A stretch of 29,391 nucleotides of DNA from an uncultured Collinsella sp. (GCA_900542635.1 UQOJ01000022.1:1-29391), one strand, 5' to 3'; shown: positions 17,126 through 25,246, counted from the stretch's first letter. Translations and numbers: made by a program. Notes: generated by a model not told the origin, from the sequence alone.

Positions 17126-18541
17126 CTAGAGCGTATGGAGCAGGGCGATGAGGAAGCGCACGCCCTGGAGGTAGGCGCGGCGGGTGATGCGCTCGTTGGT
17201 GCCGTGGACGCCGCGGTCGCACTCGTCATCGTCGACCACAAAGGCCGAGAAGCGAATGCACTCGGAGCAAATGCGCTGGTAGTTGGCAGCGTCGGTCGCG
17301 CCGATCACGGTCGAGGGGACAATCGCCAACGGCTCGAATGATCCGTTTTCCTCCGTCCCCTTTGGATCACGGAAATAGCGGGCGGCGATGGCGCGGACGG
17401 CCTCGAGCCCCGGTCCACCAACGCGCGGGGACGGCGAGGGCTCGGAGCTGCCGGGGCCCAGCTCGACCTCCACACGTCCGGCAAGGCCCGCCGCGGCAAC
17501 CGCCTCGCGGCAGCGCGCCACAACGTCGGCCACGCTCGTGCCCTCGAGCATACGGAAATTGATATTGGCCCACATATCTTGCGGCATTACGTTGGCACCG
17601 GTACTGCCGCCCTCGATTTGCGTGGGCGCACAGGTGGTGGTCACAAGCGGGTACAGCTTTTTGCTGGCAAGGCAGTCGCGCACGATGGCATCCTTGCTGG
17701 CAGCAATCTCGTCTGCGGTATAAAGCCCCAGCTCGACGAGCTGCGCGGCAAGCAGATCGGTCACACGCGCCGGCCACTCGATATCGCAAATCGCGGCAAT
17801 AGCGCGGCTGAGCACTTCGAGCGACGTGCCACCGTAAGGGTTGGAAGAATGCCCGCCCTCGCTCTTCGTCCTGAGCACGATATCGGCATAGCCCTTCTCG
17901 GCAAGATCGGCATGCATAAGCCAACCCTCGCCTGCGCCGTACTCGGCAGCCTCAACGATACGATAGTCGCCCTCGTCAATCAGGTACTCAAGCTCAACGC
18001 CGCGCTCCTCGAGCACGCGGCCAATGGCACCCGCGCCGCACTGCGTGGTCTCCTCATCCTGGCCAAAGGCCAGCAGCAGGGTTCGTTCGTGTTGCCAGCC
18101 GTGCGCCAGCGCATACTCAACGGCCTCCAGGATGCCTGCGACCTGGTCTTTCATATCGATGGCGCCGCGACCCCAAATATAGGTGTCGTCCACGTGCCCG
18201 CTAAAGGGATTGTGCGTCCAGTCTGTCTCGGTGCCCGGCACCACGGGAACCACGTCCATGTGGCCCATGAGCATGACCGGCTTGAGGGCGGGGTCGATGC
18301 CGGCAAGCGTCACGAGCAGCGAATGGTCGATGAGCTCGACCTCGCCCGCCGCAAACACGCGCGGCCAGGCCTGCTGCATATAGGCGCGCAGGTCGGCAAA
18401 CGCCTGCCAGTCCACCGCCTCGGCATTCATGCTCGAGATGGTCGGAAACGACAGCACACGCCCCAGGCGCTCGCACGCGCCAGTTTCGTCCAGATCGGCA
18501 AAATCATCCTCATGCGCAAAGAAGCGCCAAACCTCGGCCAT
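17126..18541 (-). CDS. M20 family metallopeptidase (carboxypeptidase S-like)
   Basis: M20 enzymes are two-zinc hydrolases of peptides or acylated amino acids. Numbered from MAEVW (471 residues), metal ligands and catalytic residues are visible: His94 and Asp96 in MLMGHMDVVPV, Asp129 in WGRGAIDMKDQ, Glu163-Glu164 in GQDEETTQCG, and a late His in GVHGTNE. The dimerisation domain begins near KSEGGHSSNPYGG. The ATG at 18541 has AAAGGA upstream. It lies 72 bp after the amino acid ABC transporter genes, so it may process peptides whose products feed the same route. The exact substrate cannot be told. Confidence 0.88.
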   Translation of the reverse strand: MAEVWRFFAHEDDFADLDETGACERLGRVLSFPTISSMNAEAVDWQAFADLRAYMQQAWPRVFAAGEVELIDHSLLVTLAGIDPALKPVMLMGHMDVVPVVPGTETDWTHNPFSGHVDDTYIWGRGAIDMKDQVAGILEAVEYALAHGWQHERTLLLAFGQDEETTQCGAGAIGRVLEERGVELEYLIDEGDYRIVEAAEYGAGEGWLMHADLAEKGYADIVLRTKSEGGHSSNPYGGTSLEVLSRAIAAICDIEWPARVTDLLAAQLVELGLYTADEIAASKDAIVRDCLASKKLYPLVTTTCAPTQIEGGSTGANVMPQDMWANINFRMLEGTSVADVVARCREAVAAAGLAGRVEVELGPGSSEPSPSPRVGGPGLEAVRAIAARYFRDPKGTEENGSFEPLAIVPSTVIGATDAANYQRICSECIRFSAFVVDDDECDRGVHGTNERITRRAYLQGVRFLIALLHTL

Positions 18542-18566
18542 GACATCCTTTCGATTGTGACGACAA

Positions 18567-18589
18567 GGGCCGCCCCACCGGAGCGGCCC
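18567..18589 (-). terminator. GC-rich hairpin between ABC transporter and peptidase genes
   Basis: GGGCCGC (18567-18573) pairs with GCGGCCC (18583-18589), followed on the minus strand by TTGTCGTC. The U-run is poor, so it probably lowers rather than stops transcription into the M20 gene. Confidence 0.45.
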
Positions 18590-18613
18590 TGCCACATAAG
18601 CGCTTGCGGTTGG

Positions 18614-19399
18614 TTATTTGTCCTCGAGATAACGCGAGAGGAACTCGCGGGTACGTTGGTGCTTGGGGTTGCCGAAGAGCTCGGCCGGCGCGGCATCCTC
18701 GAGCACCACGCCCTTGTCCATGAAGACCACGCGGTCGGACACCGTGCGGGCAAAGGCCATCTCGTGCGTGACGACGACCATGGTCATGCCGTCGGCAGCG
18801 AGCTTGCGCATGACCTCGAGTACCTCGCCCACGATCTCGGGGTCGAGTGCGGAGGTCGGCTCGTCGAACAGCATGATCTGCGGGTTCATGCATAGGGCAC
18901 GAGCGATGGCCACGCGCTGTTTTTGACCACCGGACAGGCGACCCACGGCGGCGTGCGCGAACTTCTCGAGCCCCACGCTCGCCAGATGCTCCAGCGCGAC
19001 CTTCTCGGCCTCGGCCTTGCTCATCTTTTTGAGCGTGACGGGCGCGAGCGTGCAGTTGTCGAGCACATCCATGTTGTTGAACAGGTTAAAGCCCTGGAAC
19101 ACCATGCCGATGTCCTCGCGCAGCTTGTTGATGTTGCAGCGCTCGGCCGTGAGGTCCTGGCCGTGGAACCAAATGTGGCCCGCGTCCGGAGTCTCGAGCA
19201 GGTTGAGGCAGCGCAGAAAGGTCGATTTGCCCGAGCCTGAGGCGCCGATAATGGTGACGACCTCGCCGGGGTTAACGGACAGGTCGATGCCCTTGAGCAC
19301 CTCGAGCGAGCCGAAGCTCTTGCGCAGGCCCTCGACGCGGATGAGCGGCTCATTGGTCTGTGCGGCGGCCGCGGTGCCGGTAGTGGCGGTATCTGCCAT
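18614..19399 (-). CDS. polar amino acid ABC transporter ATPase
   Basis: GlnQ/HisP-type ATPase energising amino acid uptake from the cytoplasmic side. Numbered from MADT (261 residues): Walker A GASGSGKS (52-59), Q-loop FQGFNLF, signature LSGGQKQ (155-161), Walker B IMLFDEPTSALD (175-186) and switch His212 in VTHEMAFA. The first 17 residues form an Ala/Thr-rich lead. The ATG at 19399 has GAGGAG seven bases upstream. It starts 22 bp after the permease stop. Confidence 0.95.
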   Translation of the reverse strand: MADTATTGTAAAAQTNEPLIRVEGLRKSFGSLEVLKGIDLSVNPGEVVTIIGASGSGKSTFLRCLNLLETPDAGHIWFHGQDLTAERCNINKLREDIGMVFQGFNLFNNMDVLDNCTLAPVTLKKMSKAEAEKVALEHLASVGLEKFAHAAVGRLSGGQKQRVAIARALCMNPQIMLFDEPTSALDPEIVGEVLEVMRKLAADGMTMVVVTHEMAFARTVSDRVVFMDKGVVLEDAAPAELFGNPKHQRTREFLSRYLEDK

Positions 19400-19421
19400 G
19401 ATGATTCTCCTCGTCTTGAGC

Positions 19422-20570
19422 CTAGTTGGAGCTGGGCAGCGTGACCGGAGCCTCGGCGCCGAGCTTTTTGCCAAAGGCCTCGAGCAGGCGGCTCGCCACG
19501 AGCGTCAGGATCAGGTAGACCACGAGCGCCACGCAGTAGACCTCCATCTGGCGGTAGTACACGCCGGCGACGGTGGTGGTGGCGTACATGAGGTCAAACA
19601 CGCCGATAACCGAGAGCACCGACGAATCCTTGATGTTGATGATGAGCTCGTTGGTGAGCGCCGGAATCGCGTTTTTAATGCCCTGGGGGAACACGACTTT
19701 GCGCATGGCTTGCCACTGCGACAGGCCCAGCGAGCGTGCTGCCTCGGCCTGGCCGGGATCGATGGACTCGATGCCGCCGCGCAGGACCTCCATCATGTAG
19801 GCGGTGGAGTTGAGCGAGATGGTGACGAGGCCGGCGGTGAAGGTGCTCCAGATCTGGTTGGCCTGGGCGGTCTCGAAGCCCATGCCGCGCAAAACGGTGA
19901 AGCCCGCGTAATAGATGAGCAGGCCCTGGACCATCATGGGCGTGCCGCGCACGATGGTGGAGTAGATGGTCGCAAAGCCGCGGCCGATACTCTTAAAGAA
20001 GCGCACCAGGTCGTTATCCACGCGGTCGAAGGTCTGAATACGCAGGAACACAAAGAGCAGTGCCAGGAAGAATGCGATGACGGTGCCGAAGGTGGCAAGC
20101 GCGATGGTGATCTCGATACCGCGAATGAAGAAGTCGCCGCTCTTGTAGGTCATGTAGACCAGGCTCGACAAAAAGTCGCTGGGGTTGGAATCCGAGACAA
20201 TGCTCACCTGCACCAGGTCGATAAACGACATGACGCAGCGGTCGATAAAGAAAACTGCCGCGATGGCGACCACGACGTAGCTGCCTAAACGTGCTCCACG
20301 ACGGAAACGCTCGGATGCGAACGGCGACTTTTCGCGATAGTCGCTCCAGTGCATAAGCTTGGTGACCAGCGCCGCCGCCGACACGACGAGCCACGCCCAC
20401 AGGATTGCCCAAAGGCAATCTTGAAACACGCCCGTGGGAGCCAAGAAGCTCAGCGGTGTGGGGTTGCGCTGGCTAAACGCCAGGCCGAGCGCCGCGATAA
20501 CGCTCGTGCCCAGGTACACATAACGGTGGTCGGCCTTGATAAAGGAGGCCAGACGATTGATGGTTTTCAT
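19422..20570 (-). CDS. polar amino acid ABC transporter permease, N-terminally extended
   Basis: The C-terminal 220 residues or so are a HisM/GlnP-type permease with the ATPase-docking EAA loop EAARSLGLSQWQAMRKVVFP and the conserved VRGTPMMVQGLL. The preceding 150 residues add about three hydrophobic segments (TSVIAALGLAF, LWAILWAWLVVSAAALV, GSYVVVAIAAVFFI), absent from standard permeases. Only one permease gene is present, so a homodimer is expected. GGGAGG precedes the ATG, which lies 9 bp after the binding-protein stop. Confidence 0.92.
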   Translation of the reverse strand: MKTINRLASFIKADHRYVYLGTSVIAALGLAFSQRNPTPLSFLAPTGVFQDCLWAILWAWLVVSAAALVTKLMHWSDYREKSPFASERFRRGARLGSYVVVAIAAVFFIDRCVMSFIDLVQVSIVSDSNPSDFLSSLVYMTYKSGDFFIRGIEITIALATFGTVIAFFLALLFVFLRIQTFDRVDNDLVRFFKSIGRGFATIYSTIVRGTPMMVQGLLIYYAGFTVLRGMGFETAQANQIWSTFTAGLVTISLNSTAYMMEVLRGGIESIDPGQAEAARSLGLSQWQAMRKVVFPQGIKNAIPALTNELIINIKDSSVLSVIGVFDLMYATTTVAGVYYRQMEVYCVALVVYLILTLVASRLLEAFGKKLGAEAPVTLPSSN

Positions 20571-20579
20571 GCTGCCTCC

Positions 20580-21506
20580 CTATGCCGGCTGACGATCGAG
20601 GCACGCGTCCCACATTTGGTCGCGTTCCTCTTGGCTAATGCCCTTGAGTGTCTTGTCGATGAGCTTAAGGAGCTTGTCCGAGCCCTTGCGGCAGCCGACG
20701 TTTGCCGCGACCTCCTGCTTAAAGCCCTCGCCCTCGGCAAAATGAATGGGGACAATGCCCGGGTTTTGGGCCATATAGCCCTTCTCGTTCTCGGTGTTGT
20801 AGGTCACGGCGTCACAGGTGCCCTGCAGCAGGTTCGAGAACACCGTGGGGACGGAGTCGACCGGGTTTTTGTGCACAACGCCCGGAATCTCGTCGATGAC
20901 GGTATCGAGCATGGTGTCCTTTTGGCCAAGGACCGTAGCGCCACTAAAGTCGCTGAGCTTGGTGGCGTTTTGGTAGGGGGAACCCTCTTTTACAAACAGG
21001 CCAAAGTAGCCAATGAAGTACGGGTCGGAGAAGCCGACCGACTCCTCACGCTCGGGCGTGGCGCTCATACCGGCGATGATGAGGTCGATCTGGCCGTTGT
21101 TGAGCGAATCGATGAGACCCGAGAAGCTCTGTTTGACGGCAACGGGCTCGCCGCCGAGGGCCTTGCAGACGATCTTGGCGATTTGCACGTCGTAGCCATC
21201 GGCATAGGCGCCCTGCACGTTGTCGATGGGGATGGTGTACTCGCTGGCCTCGGAGACCTGCCAGTTGTACGGGGCGTAGGCTGCCTCCATACCGATGCGG
21301 ATCTTGTCCTTGCCGATCACGGAATCGGACAGGTCGTCGCGACCGCCGCCCGTCGTGGGCTGAACTACTTCCAGCGTGGAGGGGCGCTGGCAACCGGCAA
21401 GTGTGCCGGCGACGACAGAAGCGCTCGCAGCGAGAGCGCTACCCAAAAAGATGCGACGGCTGCATATCGGCTGGGTATGCGCGCCGCATTGATGGGGAGA
21501 ATGCAT
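20580..21506 (-). CDS. amino acid ABC transporter substrate-binding lipoprotein with Tat-type signal
   Basis: A family 3 solute-binding protein that captures a polar amino acid outside the membrane. Numbered from MHSPH (308 residues), the leader contains SRRIFL (16-21), a twin-arginine motif, then a hydrophobic stretch and the lipobox LAGC with Cys39. It is therefore probably Tat-exported and lipid-anchored. The mature part has IRIGMEAAYAPYNW, DLIIAGMSATPEREESVGFSDPY and LQGTCDAVTYNTEN, the usual ligand-pocket segments. The start has GGGAAGG upstream. It heads the transporter operon. The substrate is not determined. Confidence 0.92.
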   Translation of the reverse strand: MHSPHQCGAHTQPICSRRIFLGSALAASASVVAGTLAGCQRPSTLEVVQPTTGGGRDDLSDSVIGKDKIRIGMEAAYAPYNWQVSEASEYTIPIDNVQGAYADGYDVQIAKIVCKALGGEPVAVKQSFSGLIDSLNNGQIDLIIAGMSATPEREESVGFSDPYFIGYFGLFVKEGSPYQNATKLSDFSGATVLGQKDTMLDTVIDEIPGVVHKNPVDSVPTVFSNLLQGTCDAVTYNTENEKGYMAQNPGIVPIHFAEGEGFKQEVAANVGCRKGSDKLLKLIDKTLKGISQEERDQMWDACLDRQPA

Positions 21507-21604
21507 AATCTGCCTTCCCTGTTGAATCGTATGCTGACGACTTAACAGGATATACGCCAGCGACCAGCGGCGCAGCACAAGCTCGAAAAATTAATAGACA
21601 CACG

Positions 21605-21621
21605 GTAGTCATTGGGGACGT
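21605..21621 (-). repeat. 17-mer shared with 15606-15622 (inverted)
   Basis: GTAGTCATTGGGGACGT on the plus strand is the exact reverse complement of 15606-15622. It lies 27 bp from the P1 stem of element copy C. Unlike the other copy, it has no inverted partner here. Confidence 0.55.
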
Positions 21622-21648
21622 CGATGTTTTGGCAATGCCGGCGAGCGA

Positions 21649-21739
21649 CGTCCAGAGCGAACAAGTGGCATGAAAAAGGCAAGGCATGACCAGAAGGTCT
21701 ATGCCTTGCCTTATGAATGACAAATTATCGCTCTGGACG
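21649..21739 (-). ncRNA. structured intergenic element, copy C
   Basis: The most divergent copy. P1 is CGTCCAGAGCG (21649-21659) with CGCTCTGGACG (21729-21739). A P2-like pairing of TGGCAT with ATGACA has one mismatch. P3 is a long hairpin, AAGGCAAGGCAT (21676-21687) with ATGCCTTGCCTT (21701-21712), extended by GACC/GGTC. As in A and B, GAAA follows the left strand of P2. It lies 3' of the minus-strand epimerase gene. The stop-adjacent hairpin seen with A and B is absent. Confidence 0.5.
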
Positions 21740-21769
21740 GCGCGCGGCATCGACCGAGCGGCGGAACCT

Positions 21770-22663
21770 CTAGAGCAAGGTGACGCTAAAGCTGCGTTTA
21801 TCGGTAGCGCCGGGGGCCAGGGTGATGGTGTTGGCCTTGTGCTCAAAGACATCGTCCTCGGTGTCCATGGTGGTGTGACCGGTCCAGGGCTCGAGCGCCA
21901 CAAACGGAGCGTCGTTGGCGGCAGACCACACGCCAATGTACTTAAAGCCCTCAAAGTCGATCTTGACGCCGTGGCCCGACTTGCGACCGCGCAGCGTAAG
22001 CGTGGAGCCCGGGGTATCGGTGAACATGATGGCATCGTTATCGAAGCTGCGATGCGTGATGGGCAGCACGTCCGAGTTATTGGGAGCCTTGTAGCTGCCC
22101 TCGAACGTCATAAGACCGTCGGGCGTGATGATGGGAGCCTCGTTAGTCCAAGCCTCGGTAAACGCCAGCTCGTAATCCTCGAATGCCTCGTCCTCGGCAC
22201 CGGGAGCCGGTACGTTAAACGCGGGGTGGCCGCCCACCGAGAACGGCAGGTCCACGTCGCCGGTATTGGTGACGGCAAAGGTCTGGGTAAGCGTGGCGTC
22301 ACCAGTCAGGGCATAGGTCATGTTGAGCTTAAAGTGGAACGGAAAGGCCTTGAGCGACTCGGGCGTATCGGTGATCTCGTACGTTACCGAGGAGCCGTCC
22401 TCCGAAACCTCGACTAGCTTGTGCTCGACGATGCGCGCGAGGCCGTGGCGCGGCATCTCGCAGGTGCCAGCCGCAGACGTTGCCGTGTTGTTGCGCAGTG
22501 AGCCCACGATGGGGAACAGAATGGGCGCGTGCTTACCCCAAAAGGCGGGGTCGCCCTGCCACAGATACTCGTTGCCGTTGAGAGCAAGGCTCGTGAGCTG
22601 GGCGCCCATGGAATCGATGGCCGCGGTGAGGCCGCCGCGCTTGATGGTAGTGACGGTAGACAT
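21770..22663 (-). CDS. aldose 1-epimerase family protein (LacX-like)
   Basis: Members interconvert alpha and beta forms of sugars or sugar phosphates. The 297-residue protein has the beta-sandwich pattern with catalytic residues in place: His in EMPRHGLAR and VGGHPAFN, and the catalytic Glu in PFVALEPWTGH. The N terminus (LTAAIDSMGAQLTSLALNG, EYLWQGDPAFW) is typical of the LacX branch rather than of classical GalM. GGAGG lies seven bases before the ATG at 22663. No sugar operon surrounds it, so the sugar is unknown. Confidence 0.88.
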   Translation of the reverse strand: MSTVTTIKRGGLTAAIDSMGAQLTSLALNGNEYLWQGDPAFWGKHAPILFPIVGSLRNNTATSAAGTCEMPRHGLARIVEHKLVEVSEDGSSVTYEITDTPESLKAFPFHFKLNMTYALTGDATLTQTFAVTNTGDVDLPFSVGGHPAFNVPAPGAEDEAFEDYELAFTEAWTNEAPIITPDGLMTFEGSYKAPNNSDVLPITHRSFDNDAIMFTDTPGSTLTLRGRKSGHGVKIDFEGFKYIGVWSAANDAPFVALEPWTGHTTMDTEDDVFEHKANTITLAPGATDKRSFSVTLL

Positions 22664-22704
22664 GCTACTTCCTCCAAAAGTAAACAATAGTGTCGAGGGC
22701 TATT

Positions 22705-22726
22705 GTCCCACTCTTGGCGGTGGGAC
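22705..22726 (-). terminator. hairpin between membrane protein and epimerase genes
   Basis: GTCCCAC (22705-22711) pairs with GTGGGAC (22720-22726). There is no U-run on either strand. It lies between the stop of the acidic membrane protein gene and the epimerase start; a role as a weak terminator is possible. Confidence 0.3.
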
Positions 22727-22776
22727 GGGACGGCAGGCGATTATTGAGTAGCCATAGCGGAATGAGCGGCGAGCGC

Positions 22777-23646
22777 CTACTGGGTATCTACGTAAAGGTC
22801 GAACCCGCCCTGCGGTGTGGTGTCGACCGTGTCGGGCGCCTGTGAGTTAAAGTTCACGGGAACCATGCGCTTTGAGGCGCGGAAGCGCGTGCCGTCGGTG
22901 GCGACGGGCGGTTCATCGACCGTGAGCTCGTAGTCGCCAGGCTTGAGCTCGATGCCGTCACCAGCGGAATTGACGTATTGATACTCGTCAATCGTCTGCC
23001 CTTTGAGCGTGCGCCCCACGATGTAGATGAGCATTTGGCTGTCGCCGCGCGCGGTGTCCCACGTCGCGCCGTCCTTGACCTCGACCGACACATGTACCGA
23101 GCGCGTGCGGCCGAGCGATTGCTCGATAGACATCTCGACCTTGGCGGCGTCTTTTCGCTGTTGTTCAACATGGCTCCAGACGTTTCCAATTACCGAGCAT
23201 GCGATAACGCCGGCCATGAAGGCGATAAGGATGGGGCCGAGCGGAGAACGGCGGCCCGCGTCTTCCTCACGAGCCAGGTCGGGGCGATGTGTGGGCGCAG
23301 GCGCCTGGGCGCCTTGCGCGGGCACGTCGAGAATGCTGAAGGATGCCGTGCTGTCGGGGTCGATGGTGTGACGCGGCTGCGGGATCTTTGCCGGCGAGAT
23401 GGACATGTCCGCCGGCTCACCGAGTGTGGCCGTGGCATCGGCCTTAGCCTCATCGGCCTCGGCTTGGGCCCAAGCCTGCTCAAAGGTCAGGGGCTCGGCG
23501 GCATCGGAGGCGGCATCAGGCTCGATAGCGGCATCGTTGCCGGTCTCGTCCTCGTCGCTCGACACGTCACGCGACGCGGGCTCGTCCCACTCCTCGTCCG
23601 GAGCCTCGCCCTCGCTATACCACCATTCAAAGTTATCGATATCCAT
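22777..23646 (-). CDS. acidic single-pass membrane protein, unrecognised
   Basis: The 289-residue protein has no family I can name. Residues 1-85 are very acidic and poor in hydrophobics, then a Pro/Ala-rich linker, basic RR at 132-133, one transmembrane helix at about 136-155 (LGPILIAFMAGVIACSVIGN) and a C-terminal domain of about 130 residues that looks rich in beta strands (SVHVSVEVKDGATWDTA, ELKPGDYELTVDEPPVATDG). The arrangement suggests a cytoplasmic tail with an extracellular domain. It is the last minus-strand gene before the strand switch. The ribosome binding site AAGGGG lies within the palindrome GGGGCGCCCC (23649-23658). Confidence 0.75.
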   Translation of the reverse strand: MDIDNFEWWYSEGEAPDEEWDEPASRDVSSDEDETGNDAAIEPDAASDAAEPLTFEQAWAQAEADEAKADATATLGEPADMSISPAKIPQPRHTIDPDSTASFSILDVPAQGAQAPAPTHRPDLAREEDAGRRSPLGPILIAFMAGVIACSVIGNVWSHVEQQRKDAAKVEMSIEQSLGRTRSVHVSVEVKDGATWDTARGDSQMLIYIVGRTLKGQTIDEYQYVNSAGDGIELKPGDYELTVDEPPVATDGTRFRASKRMVPVNFNSQAPDTVDTTPQGGFDLYVDTQ

Positions 23647-23732
23647 ACGGGGCGCCCCTTAGGCCTCGCAAATAAACACTCGCTAGTCTTATACCCCCAG
23701 ACGGCACCGAAGCTCACCCGCGCCGGACACGA

Positions 23733-23797
23733 AAACCGTCACAACATTCGACGTTTTTCCTCGTTTTCGAGATTTTCATCGAATGTTGTGACGGTTT
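23733..23797. repeat. 19-bp perfect inverted repeat
   Basis: AAACCGTCACAACATTCGA (23733-23751) is perfectly inverted at 23779-23797. The 27-base centre contains a further CTCG-TTTT-CGAG hairpin, so the whole can fold into one long stem. It lies in the divergent gap between the membrane protein and MFS genes, just left of a different palindrome (23816-23850). Its form is that of a REP-like dispersed element. Confidence 0.75.
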
Positions 23798-23815
23798 AGG
23801 CGGCAGCCACGCCGC

Positions 23816-23850
23816 GAATGTGACAAAGAGACTGTCCCTTTGTCACATTC
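23816..23850. repeat. palindromic repeat, GTGACAAAG family, copy 1
   Basis: GAATGTGACAAAG (23816-23828) and CTTTGTCACATTC (23838-23850) form 13-bp arms around AGACTGTCC. Copies 2 (27274-27304) and 3 (28822-28854) share the arms and the loop core ACTG-CC, all in the same orientation. It lies upstream of the MFS gene. Confidence 0.8.
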
Positions 23851-23863
23851 TGTTAGAGTTGCA

Positions 23864-23876
23864 GGGATTGAATCCC
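23864..23876. promoter_or_regulatory. short palindrome upstream of the MFS gene
   Basis: GGGATTGAATCCC is a perfect palindrome around a central G, about 30 bp before the proposed TTG start. It could be an operator for transporter regulation, but no adjacent regulator gene is present and no firm promoter was found. Confidence 0.3.
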
Positions 23877-23906
23877 GCTTATTCATGCGACATTGGAGTG
23901 ACAACC

Positions 23907-25160
23907 TTGACCGCCGCAACCACGCCAAAAAGTAAGTCAACTGCCGCCGCGCTCTCCCCCGCACGCACCAAGCTCTGCCTGGCGCTGCTCGTGTTGTTAG
24001 GCTTTTCGCTCGGCTGCTCGGAGTTCGTGGTCATCGGCATCGAGAGCGACCTGGCGACGGAGCTCGGCATCTCGCTTGCCACCGCGGGCCAGCTCATCAG
24101 CGTGTTCGCACTGATCTACGCTATCGCGACGCCGGTGCTCGCGCTCAGCACGGGGCGCTTCCGTCGTTACCAACTGCTCGTGTACTATAGCATCGTCTTT
24201 GTGCTCGGCAACCTGGTCATGGCGTTGGCGCCCAACTTCCAGGTGCTGTTCATCTCGCGCATCATCCTGGGCTCCGTCTCGGGCGCACTGCTCGCCGTGG
24301 GCGTGACGTACATCCCCGAGCTTCTGTCTCCGCAGCAAACTTCGCTTGCCATCTCGGTGGTATATGGTGCGTTTTCCGTGGCAATGGTCTTTGTCACTTC
24401 GATCGGCAAGTTTGTGGCCGACACGCTCGATTGGCACGTGGCCATGTACGGCACGCTGGCCTTTGCCGTTCTGATCTGCGGAGCGCTCGTGGCGTTTATG
24501 CCGCGCGCTGGGCAAACCGACGAGCCCGCCACTTTTCGCGAGCAGGCGGGTCTGCTACGCGAGCCGAGCATCATCACCGGCATGCTCATCTTTTTGTTTG
24601 GCGTGGGGTCGGTCTACGTTTTCTACGGCTACGTGACGCCTTATCTTGAGCAGGTGCTGGGCATGGGCACGGTCGAAGCCAGTACCACGCTCATGGCCTA
24701 CGGCGTGTTCTGCCTGATCTCGAACATCCTGGGCGGATGGATCGATGCGCGCTTTGGCATGAAGGCGCTACTCGTGACGTTTGTGCTGCAGGCTGCAGCG
24801 TTACTCGGACTGTTTGCTGTGGGCGGCACCATGCCGCTCGCGCTGGTCTTTGTCTTTAGCCTGGCGCTGCTCATGTACCTGTTCTCGGTGTCGTGCATCA
24901 CGCACTTTATGGACGTGGCACGCAGCCGCCATCCCAAGTCGATGGTACTCGCAAGTTCGGTTGAGCCCATGGCGTTTAACGTCGGCATCTCGTTTGGCAC
25001 CGCAGTGGGCGGCGCCGTGGTAAGCAGCGTTGGCATTGCATATGTAGGCGCGGTCGGTGCCGTGTTCTCGCTTGTGGCCTGGGCGCTCACGCTGGTGACG
25101 ATTAAGTTGGCTCGCTGGGAGCGCCGTCGTCAATCAGCACAGCCCCGGATGCAGGCATAG
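23907..25160 (+). CDS. MFS transporter, AraJ-type efflux family
   Basis: A 12-helix major facilitator of about 418 residues in the cytoplasmic membrane. The first helices read LALLVLLGFSLGCSEFVVIG and LISVFALIYAIATPVLALS; STGRFRRYQLLVY matches the loop 2-3 region and RIILGSVSGALLAVG the fourth helix. The family includes exporters of drugs, arabinose and purines; the substrate is unknown. The frame is open from 23820, but that lies inside the palindromic repeat. TTG at 23907 has GGAG eight bases upstream and is preferred. It is the first plus-strand gene. Confidence 0.85.
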   Translation: MTAATTPKSKSTAAALSPARTKLCLALLVLLGFSLGCSEFVVIGIESDLATELGISLATAGQLISVFALIYAIATPVLALSTGRFRRYQLLVYYSIVFVLGNLVMALAPNFQVLFISRIILGSVSGALLAVGVTYIPELLSPQQTSLAISVVYGAFSVAMVFVTSIGKFVADTLDWHVAMYGTLAFAVLICGALVAFMPRAGQTDEPATFREQAGLLREPSIITGMLIFLFGVGSVYVFYGYVTPYLEQVLGMGTVEASTTLMAYGVFCLISNILGGWIDARFGMKALLVTFVLQAAALLGLFAVGGTMPLALVFVFSLALLMYLFSVSCITHFMDVARSRHPKSMVLASSVEPMAFNVGISFGTAVGGAVVSSVGIAYVGAVGAVFSLVAWALTLVTIKLARWERRRQSAQPRMQA

Positions 25161-25246
25161 GGGCGAACATAGCCCAAGGTGGCGAGCAACCGGTGAAAAC
25201 CGTCCCATACGAGTAGTGTTTATCCGCCTGCAAGCTCCAGCAGTGC

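Noticed and set aside
17579..21545. Long plus-strand frames across the peptidase and ABC transporter genes
   Set aside because: Antisense shadows of clearly identified minus-strand genes; low-complexity translations rich in Arg, Gly, Leu and Val.
23820..23906. Start of the MFS gene at 23820
   Set aside because: That ATG lies inside a palindromic repeat and has no ribosome binding site; TTG at 23907 is better supported.
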